Origin: Paraphysomonas bandaiensis
Lineage: Eukaryota > Chrysophyceae
Reading direction: 5' to 3'
Assembly: GCA_965644295.1 (NCBI GenBank)
Contig: CBFFRP010000009.1
Coordinates: 1 to 64,000 of the forward strand
Length of the DNA: 64,000 bases
Both the position numbers and the translations under genes were made by a program. The notes under the pieces were generated by a model. That model made no database searches, was not told the DNA's origin, and worked only from the letters and a program-made list of their open reading frames with translations. Numbering within the stretch: position 1 is the stretch's first letter; every line of letters starts with the position of its first letter. Positions 23,902 to 34,363 of the stretch are shown here, piece by piece.

Positions 23902-24599
23902 ATGGAAACGCCCAAGGGTGCTAAGATTACTAGGAATCCACAGACGAACCGAGACTGGAACACCGCCCACCGCACCTATGAACCCTCCCAACCATACACA
24001 AAGGACCATAGCACCGGACCGTATGAAACCAACAGGCCCTAGACAACGGCGACGACGTCTCCGGCAACTCCTCCTATGCCCAACGCCCAGACGGTGCATG
24101 GTGACACCGCTACACTCCACCACACCATCAACCTTTCAATACACACATCTAGTGCTCGGTACACTTAGGACCTTAATACAGAAACCGGTACCTCAGAGCC
24201 AGGCGGAACCTTATCCCAAGGGGAGACCCCCGGACAACACGCGCCAGTGAGTCCTCAGACACACGAGCAGGGCGAACTCACACACAACATCAAGAACGGA
24301 AGTGGTTGCACCTTGGTGCTTGCGGCGACGCACAAGCAGCTTCTGTAGCGTTAAATAGTAGGATAATAGAATTTGTGCTGATTAGTTATGGGTAGAGGTC
24401 TAACTAGTAGATCTAGCATTCAATTAGCCACTATATCGGAACGAGGTTTTAACGCCTATTGCTAAATAAAAAGACATTCAATATAGAATTTGTGCTGATT
24501 AGTTATGGGTAGAGGTCTAACTAGTAGATCTAGCATTCAACTAGCCACTATATCGGAACGAGTTTTTAACGCCTATTGCTAAATAAAAAGACATTCAAT
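23900..24599 (+). repeat. Non-LTR retrotransposon 3' portion with duplicated tail end
   Basis: It contains a proline-, threonine- and arginine-rich translated segment (about 23918-24250) similar in character to 37585-38000, then the shared non-coding tail. The last roughly 117 bp occur twice in tandem, at about 24366-24482 and 24483-24599, both beginning ATAGAATTTGTGCTGATTAG. No reverse transcriptase is present, so this is a 5'-truncated relic. Confidence 0.75.
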
Positions 24600-25102
24600 A
24601 TATATATAGCTACGATTAGTAGTCTGCTATTTAACTAAATTAGTAATTAAGGGACCACCACACCATCTATTATGAGCGGTGTAATCTACTTAGCAGGTAT
24701 TAATGGCCATTATAATTCCCGAGAACTGAACTACCATTAATGGATCACAATGCTTATCAGGCTCTGGGCTATGCTACGAGCAAAGTCTTTTTAAAAGAAG
24801 GAAACAGTGTTACATCTACTTACAAAGAGACCATAAGATAAAGTATAGCAGTGGAGATAAAGTAAAGTATAAAGTATATATTTTCAGTTTACTCTTTCTA
24901 GGATATCAGTATTTACACTCTCTACCTGAAATTAGCATAGCTTCATTGTAAACTCATTAGTCTTCCTCCCACTTTTGCCGTAGTGCATTAATTTTTTCAA
25001 GATACCAGAGTATGAAATATTAGTTGTTAGTAGTTATGGGTAGAGGTATACCTAGTAGATCTAGCATACCACTAGCCACTAGATCGGAACGAGTTTTTAA
25101 CG
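24600..25102. other. Intergenic, ends in a retrotransposon tail
   Basis: No gene seen. The final 70 bases (from about 25030) are again the retrotransposon tail, which is broken at the insertion point of copia element B. Confidence 0.5.
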
Positions 25103-25107
25103 CCTAT

Positions 25108-25414
25108 TATTGAACTACAACCAACTCCTACGTGCGTACTTGAAGTTTGGTAAAGTCAATCGCTAGTAGTTATCCTGTATTCTATGTAGCAATGAAATAC
25201 AGAATATACATGACTACAGTATAGGAGTAGCTATTACAAGTATACAAAGAAACTGAAAATATAGTAGCTGTTAAAGATATGATTTGTAGAACAGAATGTT
25301 GATGTTGGTGAATGACGTGGTTCCTAACTCACAGGGCTACAACATCATAAACTTACTATATCTCCTATAATATCAATCAGTCAATATTGCACTAACTAAA
25401 AGCGTAAATTAATA
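25108..25414 (+). repeat. 5' LTR of copia element B
   Basis: 307 bp, TATTGAAC to TTAATA. It is followed directly by the primer-binding site TGGCAGCGG, which overlaps the gag ATG. Confidence 0.95.
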
Positions 25415-25830
25415 TGGCAGCGGATGGAAATTTCACGAATGTCGCCTCAGGCTCAAAGGTACCTCCCTTCGAGGAACTGAACTTCAAGAAATTCAAGAAG
25501 TTCTTCACCTCATTCCTCATGAGACACAATCGAGCTCATCTTGTCCTCTCAAAGGATAAACCAAGGCACATTCATGATCTAGACTCTACAGTCCCAGCGG
25601 GAGCTCATATGACTGATGCACAGAAGAAGCGACTACGCAAAGCGAAGAAACTCTGGAACACCCGGAACGAGACCGCGTACTCCTTCCTGATGGAAGTGTG
25701 CAATGCTCACCCAAAAGCAGGCACAACAGCGGCTCTCTACGAAGGAAGTACAGCAAAAGGGTTACTACAGGCACTGGAAGAGAGATTTCTCAATGTTTCT
25801 CCAACAGCACAATTAAAGAGCCACAGACGC
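25414..25830 (+). pseudogene. Gag fragment of copia element B
   Basis: About 135 codons of copia gag, starting MAADGNFTNVASGSK at an ATG that straddles the LTR/PBS junction. Around 25800-25830 the sequence jumps to the pol region in another frame. The reading frame itself continues to 25956 but is meaningless beyond the junction. The zinc knuckle, protease and integrase are deleted. Confidence 0.85.
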
Positions 25831-27404
25831 TGGCAGAAGCAAAGAAGACTCCACAGAGAACATACTGGATTGAAGCTACCAGGAAGGAGGTGCACAAGCT
25901 TGAACGAAGGACATGCTGGAAGATTGTCCGAAGGCCGAAACACCGAAAAATCATAAAATCTAAATTGGTCTTTAAAGTAAAGCGCGACCATCTTGGAAAA
26001 ATTAAGAAGTTCAAAGTTCGACTTGTGGCGAAAGGGTTTACTCAAGAACAAGGAGTCGACTATAATGAGACATTCTCCCCAGTAGCTAAAGGTGTATCAT
26101 TTAGGCTAGCACTAGCACTGGCTCTGCGATACAATCTGCAACTCCGTCAACTCGATGTAGAAACGGCATTTCCGTATGCAGATCTGGACGAAGACGTGTT
26201 TATGTCTCCACCTGCAGGAATAGATATTCCACAAGGCTGTTGTTTGAAGATTCTGAAGAGTTTGTATGGCCTAAAACAAGCGCCTCGAAATTGGCATTCA
26301 ATGCTGAAGGACAGTATAAAGGCGATGGGGTATAAACAATGTGTTCTTGACCCATGTTTATTTGTACTCAAGGGTACTGATGATAACCTACATATGATAC
26401 TTGTGTATGTAGATGATATCATTGTGCTCAGCTCTGACAGCCGTCATATTGAAGAAGTCATCAGCGCCTTTAAGACTCAATATGCCATGCAAGATATGGG
26501 GGACCTTAAGCATTATTTAGGTCTTACCATTGAGCGTCATAATGGCCAGATTAAGTTACATCAGTCTGCATATGCTAAAGATGTTGTGGCCAGATTCAAT
26601 CACTTGTTGTCAGAAAAGAAGAGACGGTGCAAGGCAACCACACCTCTACCACCTGGCCTAAAGTTGTCCAAGGATGCAAAAGAGGAAGAAACTCGAAAAC
26701 AGAGAGAATACGTTGATGCATTTCCCTATCAATCTGTTATTGGTGCCTTAATGTATTTGGCAGTGCATACTAGACCAGACATGGCATATACAGTAAATCT
26801 TCTCTCCCGGTTCACCACAAGACCCACGTACGCTGCATGTCAAGCTGCTCTGCATACTTTATTGTATTTAGAAAATACAGTTGATCAAGGTATCATATTT
26901 CCTAATTTCACAGATGAAGACCCTCTATGTGTGTACTCTGATGCAGATTGGGCCGGAGATCTGGATACATGCAGATCCACTACAGGGTATATCGTATATC
27001 TGTGGGGTGCTCCAATTGCATGGCAGTCCAGACTGCAGCCAACAGTGGCTACGTCGACTATGGAAGCTGAATATATGGCTGCATATGCTGCAATTCAGGA
27101 GATTGTATGGATACGAGGGGTGATGACAGAGCTCGGAATTCGTGGATTTGAGCTCAGTAAGAATGCGTCTCCAACAATCTTGAATATGGACAGCAAGAGT
27201 GCGATTGATCTAGCTCAGAACCCGGTAAATCATAAACGTTCCAAGCATATTCGGATCAAGTATCATTGGATTCGAGAGCAAGTGGGAGGCTGTATCGTCA
27301 GGCTGAATCATGTGCCAACGGCAGAGATGACAGCAGACGTGATGACTAAAGCCTTGTCCGAGAAGCTGCACTATCAGCATGTGCACACTATGGTATCGCA
27401 CTAA
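25815..27404 (+). pseudogene. Reverse transcriptase-RNase H of copia element B (no protease or integrase)
   Basis: Open from the deletion junction to 27404. It begins with the copia RT leader (EPQTLAEAKKTPQ) and continues through LVAKGFTQEQGVDYNETFSP to the catalytic YVDD within LVYVDDIIVLSS. RNase H has SDADWAGD, STMEAEY and NMDSKSAI. Both enzyme domains look complete, but there is no in-frame start of its own and no upstream pol. Confidence 0.88.
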
Positions 27405-27452
27405 GTAGACTTGCTCATCACAGTATATTCTGATATGTTCATTGAGTGGGAG

Positions 27453-27759
27453 TATTGAACTACAACCAACTCCTACGTGCGTACTTGAAGTTTGGTAAAG
27501 TCAATCGCTAGTAGTTATCCTGTATTCTATGTAGCAATGAAATACAGAATATACATGACTACAGTATAGGAGTAGCTATTACAAGTATACAAAGAAACTG
27601 AAAATATAGTAGCTGTTAAAGATATGATTTGTAGAACAGAATGTTGATGTTGGTGAATGACGTGGTTCCTAACTCACAGGGCTACAACATCATAAACTTA
27701 CTATATCTCCTATAATATCAATCAGTCAATATTGCACTAACTAAAAGCGTAAATTAATA
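27453..27759 (+). repeat. 3' LTR of copia element B
   Basis: 307 bp, identical to the 5' LTR, preceded by the purine-rich tract TTGAGTGGGAG. Confidence 0.95.
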
Positions 27760-27817
27760 CCTATTGCTAAATAAGAAAGACCTTCAATAAAAAATAGTGG
27801 TTAATAGTATATTACCA

Positions 27818-28195
27818 TTATTTCTTTATACTATTAGTTATGTATATCACAACGTCATAGTATACACCAAGACTGAAGCGATTACATATCGCACGGTTAA
27901 CATATAAGTAGGCAACAATTATTATATAATTAACAATCTCCGATTCGTATATATCTCGAAATATTATATCAAATATAAAGCTATATATAGCTGCTAACTC
28001 AAGACAACAAATGAGCAGCATACAGCTGATAAAAACAAAATAGGACCCGTATTTCGTAGGCAAATTTAAGGTCATGATAACTATGAATAACAAATTGAAT
28101 AGAATATATATCGAATAAAAAAATCGGATATTATAAAGCAGTGTGAGAAGGCATGTCTGTCCTCCTATAATGAAAAGATTTATTATGACCTTCAT
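27818..28195 (-). CDS. Possible small hydrophobic protein, doubtful
   Basis: An uninterrupted 125-codon frame that would encode several membrane-spanning segments rich in Ile, Leu, Phe and Tyr. It starts within 10 bases of the end of the EF-hand gene. AT-rich DNA easily yields such hydrophobic frames and I see no family signature, so this may not be a gene. Confidence 0.15.
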   Translation of the reverse strand: MKVIINLFIIGGQTCLLTLLYNIRFFYSIYILFNLLFIVIMTLNLPTKYGSYFVFISCMLLICCLELAAIYSFIFDIIFRDIYESEIVNYIIIVAYLYVNRAICNRFSLGVYYDVVIYITNSIKK

Positions 28196-28199
28196 CGTA

Positions 28200-29440
28200 T
28201 CATTCTGAATTTTCGTACCTTATAATTTTCATAAACGATCCCGGGTTGGCTCTGTTATGTTCATGTATAGCCAGACCCTGCCCAGCTTTCTTAACGATAT
28301 CTGTATGACCTTTCTTATCGGGGCGTGTTCCATTTACTTTTAGAGCAAAAATAGTAAGTTTTCTTTTAACCTTACGCTTTGTCGTGGCATACTTAGAGCT
28401 GTGGTGGGTACATGTACTGAAAAAGGCGTTACTATACCAATAAAGATTGTGAGTTTTACCTCTCATATTCTGGTGTAACGGAATAAGCAACAGGAAGCTT
28501 CTCATCCCTGATAAATATAATATATGTAAAAATGCTAATTACGTTCAACAATCCATGACGGACCGTTTAGCAGCACACTCTATCTGCGGGTGCTTCCGTA
28601 AAAAGCTATTGACCTCTTGATGTGTACTGCGGCCTGTTTTTAGGATAACACTTGCAGGCACATACTGCGTTCCACAAATACGAGAACGATGGGCCTTCAC
28701 ATTTTGCCATATCTTTACACCTAGAAAAGCATAAGTGTTTAGCTTCTTAATCATGACAACGCAATTCCTTAACGACAGAGGTTTACCTAAAGTGTGATTA
28801 CAGAGTTTAGTCTGAAGCAAACCAAGTGTGGACAGAAGTTGAGGATGAGTACTTGTAAATTCTTGAAAAAACTTCACTTTTAAACCATTGTCTCCATTCA
28901 GTTTGAGTAGGGAGAGAAGTCTGTCACAGCATATCAATACTATAATAATTGAAACAATATTCTCAAACTTACGCAGAAGCATTAGGGTCATATATATAAT
29001 CTGCTCCGCATATATCTGCCAGCATCTGTCGTACCGTCTTTATACTAAGTACATCACTCGCCGTATCATCATAGAGCATAAATACAAACGAAGCTGACAG
29101 AGTGTTAGAATATATATATACTATATCATATGTACGAACCCATTAACTTGGTCTCTAATGAGCATATTTCCCATATAATAAGCATATAATCTCTAAATGA
29201 TATCTTGGATGTATTATGATAGTCATACATTGAGAATATTTTATGAGTAATCTGACAGTTATTTCGTCCAATTGGTGTAAGTATTGAATGAATTGAAACA
29301 TTTCTATTACTATCATATCCATATGATTGAAAATGATAATATAATTGATTAATTGATGGAACTGTTAAACCATTCTGTATATATTGTTGACAGTTATGTG
29401 AGATATGAGGATCTAATAGAATAGAAGAACTAGAGCCCAT
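28200..29440 (-). CDS. EF-hand-like protein with N-myristoylation-type start
   Basis: Predicted exons are 29440-29140, 29093-28973, 28920-28787, 28720-28564, 28507-28460 and 28416-28200, giving 325 aa. The start MGSSSS is a myristoylation-type signal. Two helix-loop-helix regions resemble EF-hands (MYDYHNTSKISFRDYMLIIW and, after the first splice, FVFMLYDDTASDVLS), but both loops lack several Ca-binding acidic residues. A conserved-looking stretch (HPQLLSTLGLLQTKL, then IWQNVKAHR) and a Lys/Arg-rich C-terminus follow. The third intron (28721-28786, 66 bp) is also open if retained. The last two exons depend on a weak donor at 28563; otherwise the protein would stop at 28545. Confidence 0.7.
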
Positions 29441-30057
29441 TATGATGAGGATAGAGATGGATATGAAGATAGATAAGAGGATGTATATAGATGATTAATA
29501 AGAGAGTGTTGAAGGTAGTGTTAAGAGATGGTTGTTTTGATATCATAAGCGTCAGTTCAACTCCTGTATTTGTATATGTATATATATATATGGGTGTCTG
29601 GACATTGTTGGATACATCTGAGTGGCAGTACCTCAAGAATGACGTATGTAAGTATGAACATCGGACCAATATTTGGTGGCTATATACTTCCATATACGTC
29701 AGTATATAAGGATGAGTATCTTGAATGATTTTCAGTTTTTAATATATACAATAGGTATTCTTGCCGTATATCTGATATACTTTAGTAGTATATACAGAAT
29801 GTATTCTGTAAAATACAACTCTTCCTTCACCTTCCTTCTAGACTATGTATTCCAAGAATACATATGAATACAGTAGGCGTATATCTGTTTACTAAACGGT
29901 CTGATCTGGACGGTTGAGAAGCCATCACATACATATATACACATACCACTCTGTGAAATATGGTGCATTGTCGACATAATTTGAAAGTGATCAGTATATA
30001 TACTTAAACAATACATTTTTCATTCAAGAAATATTATTCTTATTAACTACAGATAGA
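29441..30057. promoter_or_regulatory. Divergent intergenic region
   Basis: 617 bp between the starts of the EF-hand gene (minus) and the zinc-ribbon gene (plus). AT-rich, with no coding frame or repeat noted. It presumably carries both promoters. Confidence 0.4.
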
Positions 30058-30798
30058 ATGGGATGCTTAAACAGTAAAGAGAGTACACAAAATACTGATG
30101 CTCTTCTTCCATCTACCACACCAGTGGAAGAGAAAGCTGAACCAGTTAAAGTTGATAAGAAACAAGAAATTGTAAATGATCTTCATAAAGAAAATGAAGT
30201 TCAAGGGATTGCATCATCAACTGCTGAAGAAGTAACGAACAGTGCGATTAATGAAATTCAGTCATCAGAAAAATCTCAAGCAGTTACTACTGCAAAAGAT
30301 ATTGCTGAAGACGCAACATCCAGTGCGCTGAAGAATATGCCAGAGGAACCTGTTGTCTCGAACCCTGCCCCGTCCTCGTCAAATGACAAAGATGCTTCGA
30401 CTGAAGAAACTACTAGAGTTCCTGAAACTGTGGAATCAGAAGATGGTTCGAAAGCTGTGAATGAACCTTCCAGTGCTGTGCCTTCTCAAACTAATGAAGC
30501 TTCTAGTGATGCCCCTGTTGAGCCTAATACTTCATCTATAGCTAATGATACTACTACTGCTCCTGAGGCATCTAATTCTGATGCCGTCGCCAAAGAAGTT
30601 TCTACTGATGTCCCGGAGGAGGAAAGAGGGTCTATCTCCGAGCGACGATCATCGGTAACGGAAGGTGTTCCTCAGGGACACATTAGATGCGTCACTTGTG
30701 AGGAGGTTCTGCCGAAGAAAAATTTTAGCGCCAACCAGCAGAAAAAGAAGAAAACAGCCAGCTGTAAGCAGTGCATAGAGAGAAAGTCAATGGCTTAA
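30058..30798 (+). CDS. Acidic, mostly disordered protein with C-terminal zinc ribbon (Stc1-like)
   Basis: A 246-aa single-exon protein. The start MGCLNSKE is a classic dual-acylation signal, so it is probably membrane-attached. Residues 10-200 are rich in Glu, Ser, Thr, Ala and Pro and should be disordered. The C-terminus holds a C2C2 zinc site, C211-x2-C214 and C236-x2-C239, within RCVTCEEVLPKKNFSANQQK. This spacing and the surrounding residues resemble the Stc1 domain, which links RNAi to heterochromatin factors in fission yeast. Calling it Stc1-like is a motif-level inference; the membrane-type N-terminus does not suit that role. Confidence 0.75.
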   Translation: MGCLNSKESTQNTDALLPSTTPVEEKAEPVKVDKKQEIVNDLHKENEVQGIASSTAEEVTNSAINEIQSSEKSQAVTTAKDIAEDATSSALKNMPEEPVVSNPAPSSSNDKDASTEETTRVPETVESEDGSKAVNEPSSAVPSQTNEASSDAPVEPNTSSIANDTTTAPEASNSDAVAKEVSTDVPEEERGSISERRSSVTEGVPQGHIRCVTCEEVLPKKNFSANQQKKKKTASCKQCIERKSMA

Positions 30799-32475
30799 AG
30801 CGTACACGAATCATAGCTAAACGCATTTTGTATGTGATTATACAGTAGACGAATTCGCGAATATTAGTGCTAATGTTTGACGTGAACTGCGCATGAAGTT
30901 TCATCGAACTGGTGGTAATAAGTGCACTACAATTGTTTTAGGTGTTTGAATACTTTGCCGTCGTTGATGAGTACAGTACATATTATAGAGTTGTACTTTT
31001 TGACTCAATAACGCAACTGAGGGTACCCCAGCTATGCTACAATAGCACTGTGAACATAATTTAAAAGTGAAATGCAGATAAGCTGCTATCATATTGTTCC
31101 TGTCACTATAGGTTTCTGCTGTATTGATACAGGAAAATCATCCAAACATTGACTAATGTGGAGATAACACTAAGTGTTCGTGACAATTGTACAACCTTAG
31201 CAGATGAAGTATGTTCTATGGATAATTTATCATTAGATATCACTTTGAAGGAGTTGCAGAAATAATTATCAGGGGATGAGGAATACGACAAAAGCCGCTT
31301 AAATGAATTTCTTTCACATCAGTCCAATTTAACTATGGAAAGAACTGTATCCCAGAGAAATAAGGAATACTGCAATGGATGGAAAAGTAAAACTAGAAAA
31401 TAAGCTACAGATAGATGTCATCGTATATATATTATTTCGCTTTAGCATAAAGACTTTAAAGCGGCCTAGAATACGTAATAGAATTCTGATATCTTGCCAT
31501 CACCTCTCTTCCAACACACACCCTATGCTTCAGACTGAACCCCCTGCCCTAATTCATACAATAAGGGTAGCTGAGGACGTCCGAGTCTCTCCTACAGACC
31601 ATCATGCTCATCTTGTGCATAGACCTACTACTAGAGTACTCGACGATGGTGATCCTTGTTCTGTTGCGCTGTCCCACACCCCTCTATCAGATATTGCCTC
31701 TCTTGTACCATCACACTTCCTCTCGACTCCCTGTTGCTGGATACACCGGAGAACTCTTGTATCCCATCGGTGTCTAAATACACACTCTCTTCCATGTATG
31801 TGTTCTCTGATACTGGCTAAGACAGTAAAAGAGTCGATTCCAACGCTTCTTCACAGTAGATCAACATACCTCTGAGCCAATTGGCACAATGCCTAAGGGA
31901 AGGCCACAAATCGCTTGCCAACTCAGATGGGTATATTGCTTCTTCCCCTGGTTGCCATGAGGCACATGAGGCAGTACATAAGGCAGTCCCAGATCCCATA
32001 AGGCATAAAATGTATGAGTAGTCTGTAGTCTTAGCATTATTCCAGTGTGGTAGTAGTAGACTTAGATCACTGCTTTCACTTGTCATTCTGTACGTTGTAC
32101 AACATCCATGAATATAATATATAGCGAGAATGGTCACACCTTAGTGTGTAGCGTTAAATAGTTGGAAATAGAGTTTGGAAATAGCTGGTGCAGATTTTTA
32201 ATAATACTTTCAATATATTATACTTTCCGTGTAATATGTTATTTATTTATGCATAATGCATATACATTTCATGATGTAACAAGTGTAATGTAAACCTTGC
32301 ACATATTTAAACCTTTCTTTGTTCAAAGTTATCTGTCAGTATCAATATCTAGCGAGAGTGTGCAAGCAAGGGACTATTTATTATAGCTTACAAGGTGTAG
32401 CAATGTGTAATTGCGCACGAACGATAACACGAAGAGCTGTTACACTGACTGGCTGAGTAAGCGTACTGCAACATG
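30799..32475. other. Intergenic with an old retrotransposon tail
   Basis: No supported gene. Roughly 31470-32200 is richer in GC than its surroundings and ends in GGTCACACCTTAGTGTGTAGCG, which resembles the shared non-LTR tail (GGTTGCACCTTGGTGCTTGCG). It is therefore probably a decayed copy. A 166-codon frame at 31375-31875 shows no protein features and is not called. Confidence 0.5.
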
Positions 32476-32697
32476 CAAGAACGGTGGAAATTGTATTTAC
32501 TATATTTTGATGCTTTGCAAACATAACATGTTTCAATTTAGATACGTTACAATATATATATATATATATGTTTCAATTAATATACGCTACAAGAACGGTG
32601 GAAATTGTATTTACTATATTTTGATGCTTTGCAAACATAACATGTTTCAATTTAGATAGGTTACAAAATATATATATATATGTTTCAATTAATACTA
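32476..32697 (+). repeat. Tandem duplication, 114-bp period
   Basis: Two nearly identical units starting CAAGAACGGTGGAAATTG at 32476 and 32590, each ending in a (TA)n tract and TTTCAATTAATA. Confidence 0.92.
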
Positions 32698-32699
32698 CA

Positions 32700-32850
32700 A
32701 AAAATATGCATGTTTTAAATTAAGATACGCTTCAAACAAAACATGTTGCAACGAAAATACGTTTCAAACAAAACAAGGTAAAACTAAAATACGTTTCAAA
32801 CAAGACATGTTGCAACTAAAATACTTTTAGAAAAGGCAACTAAGATACGT
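32700..32850 (+). repeat. Degenerate short tandem array at the 3' end of the next gene
   Basis: Four to five loose copies of a 35-40-bp unit of the form AACTAAAATACGTTTCAAAC-AAAACATGTTGC. They run right up to the stop codon of the minus-strand gene at 32852, so they would be transcribed in its 3' UTR. Confidence 0.75.
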
Positions 32851-32851
32851 T

Positions 32852-33664
32852 TCAAAGATTATGTGCTTCAAGGAATGCACGAGCTTCAGCTAACTTCCTC
32901 GCGGCTGCTTCAGACTTTTGTCTTTTCGCTTCCTCTCGTAATATTTTCTTGGCCTCTTTCTCAGCCTTTTGCTCCTCTGGAGATAAAGAATTATATCTGT
33001 CTTTCTCTGATTGCCTTGCCAATAGTGCCTGAGCTGCCTTCTCTCGCTTCACAACAGCTGCTGCATTTTTTTTTCTTTCTCTTTCCTTCGCCTTCCGAAT
33101 TATCTTCACTGCGCGTTGGTATGCCTTATCCCTTGCCACAGTCGGTGGTACCGAAGCACTGACAACTAAGGTCTCTCTTCTCGTAAAACTTTCTTCTGTC
33201 CTCGTGTCAACCAATTCATATTCAGGATTCACTTTCCCTCTCTTCTTTGCTGTAGCTTTAAATGCTTCTGATAGCATTTCTCGTGACTCAGATTTGGGAA
33301 CTTCCATAGTGTCTTGTTGCCTTTTCCCTAATGTCGACAACAAACCATTCACTTCTTCAGTATCACAACCATATGGTCTTCCTCTTTGTAATACTTCACC
33401 TGATGATTGATATGTTTTCAAATTCTTTCTAAAGAAATTCTTATATAGATTATATCGACGTATCAAACCTCTCTTTGTTGTTAGTTGATCAAACCATGGA
33501 TTCCCTTGTCTTGTGACCTCTTTACATAACCATGTTTTTTCTTCATTAGTTAATATACACTTGTTTAAATTACGATAAGTGTATGTATGATTAATACGAT
33601 GAGAAGATCTTAATGGTTGTAATCTTACAGGGATATCTATTGGAAGATGATGATCTTGTATCAT
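32852..33664 (-). CDS. Unrecognised basic, coiled-coil protein
   Basis: A 270-aa single-exon protein. Residues about 36-120 form a compact-looking segment (TNEEKTWLCKEVTRQG, LIRRYNLYKNFFRK, EVLQRGRPYG). Its GRP motif and basic helices recall the N-terminal DNA-binding part of some transposases, but this is a weak impression. Residues about 175-270 are strongly charged, rich in Lys, Arg, Glu and Ala, and should form a long helix or coiled coil. The biased composition and length support a real gene. Confidence 0.65.
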   Translation of the reverse strand: MIQDHHLPIDIPVRLQPLRSSHRINHTYTYRNLNKCILTNEEKTWLCKEVTRQGNPWFDQLTTKRGLIRRYNLYKNFFRKNLKTYQSSGEVLQRGRPYGCDTEEVNGLLSTLGKRQQDTMEVPKSESREMLSEAFKATAKKRGKVNPEYELVDTRTEESFTRRETLVVSASVPPTVARDKAYQRAVKIIRKAKERERKKNAAAVVKREKAAQALLARQSEKDRYNSLSPEEQKAEKEAKKILREEAKRQKSEAAARKLAEARAFLEAHNL

Positions 33665-33706
33665 TATGAAAAGAAAATATGAATGACAATGATAGTATAC
33701 TATACT

Positions 33707-33770
33707 AGGAGCTATAGGGATCTATAGGGATCTATAGGGAGCTATAGGGAGTTATATAGAGCTATAGAGT
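33707..33770 (+). repeat. Short tandem repeat, about 12-bp unit
   Basis: Five to six copies of GAGCTATAGG(G/A) variants upstream of the preceding minus-strand gene. Confidence 0.85.
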
Positions 33771-34363
33771 GACTGTGTATGTGTATATGAATAGAGTTGA
33801 AGTAGATGGATGGATGTGTTCTTAATTGGGATGGGTGTACATACACTATCTCAGAATAGAAATATGGGAAAATGGGTGTTTTTGTTGGGTTTACTCATAT
33901 CATTTTTCTTCAAAAATAGGGAAAAATACATAAAAGTATCGATTTGGTAACTCGTTTTTCTAAAAATGAGGTTTTATAGAATAGCCTGTGGTCTGTGTTG
34001 CTGCAATATACAGCAGTGTACACCACCACACCCACGTACACGTACACAACACTACTATGCAAGACTTCGTCAATCCCCAATGCATATATATGCATGCCTT
34101 GATGGACTTCAAGATATATAAACAACACTTCATTTCACTTCATTTCTTTTATTAACTTCTACTTTCATATAAGCGAATTCTAAGAATATCTTCATATTGA
34201 AGTGTCTATTGAAGATTTTTATAGGCAATACTTTCATATAGTGCTCCTTCTACATCATAATTTCATAATATCATCATAACTATCTATACATATACAGTCA
34301 GTCAGTGAGTCAGTCAGTGAGTGATTGAGTGTGTGAGTGTGTGTGAATAAGAAGGATCATATA
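33771..34363. other. Intergenic, promoter region of the TBC gene
   Basis: AT-rich, with a CAGT/GAGT microsatellite-like stretch at about 34299-34345 just before the TBC start codon. No gene seen. Confidence 0.4.

Larger units (their letters stand above)
25108..27759 (+). mobile_element. Copia element B, internally deleted, inserted in a retrotransposon tail
   Basis: A 2652-bp element with two 307-bp LTRs that are identical by eye. It is flanked by the 5-bp target duplication CCTAT (25103-25107 and 27760-27764). The target is the sequence AACGCCTATTGCTAAATAA, present uninterrupted at about 24460 and 24577, so the boundaries are certain. Gag is fused out of frame to the RT/RNase H part. Protease and integrase are missing, so the element can move only with help. 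Confidence 0.95.

Noticed and set aside
23884-24250. Arg/Pro/Thr-rich frames on both strands
   Set aside because: They fall in a retrotransposon relic that matches the tail of 36628-38000. Not an independent gene.
24440-24470. The retrotransposon tail sequence GTTTTTAACGCC as a captured histone stem-loop
   Set aside because: It shares TTTTTAACGCC with the H4 stem-loop, but the complementary 5' half (GGTG) is not present in the tails, so no hairpin forms. Probably coincidence.
31375-31875. A 166-codon frame as a possible gene
   Set aside because: No domain, signal or splice context. The region ends in a retrotransposon-tail-like sequence, so it is more likely element debris.
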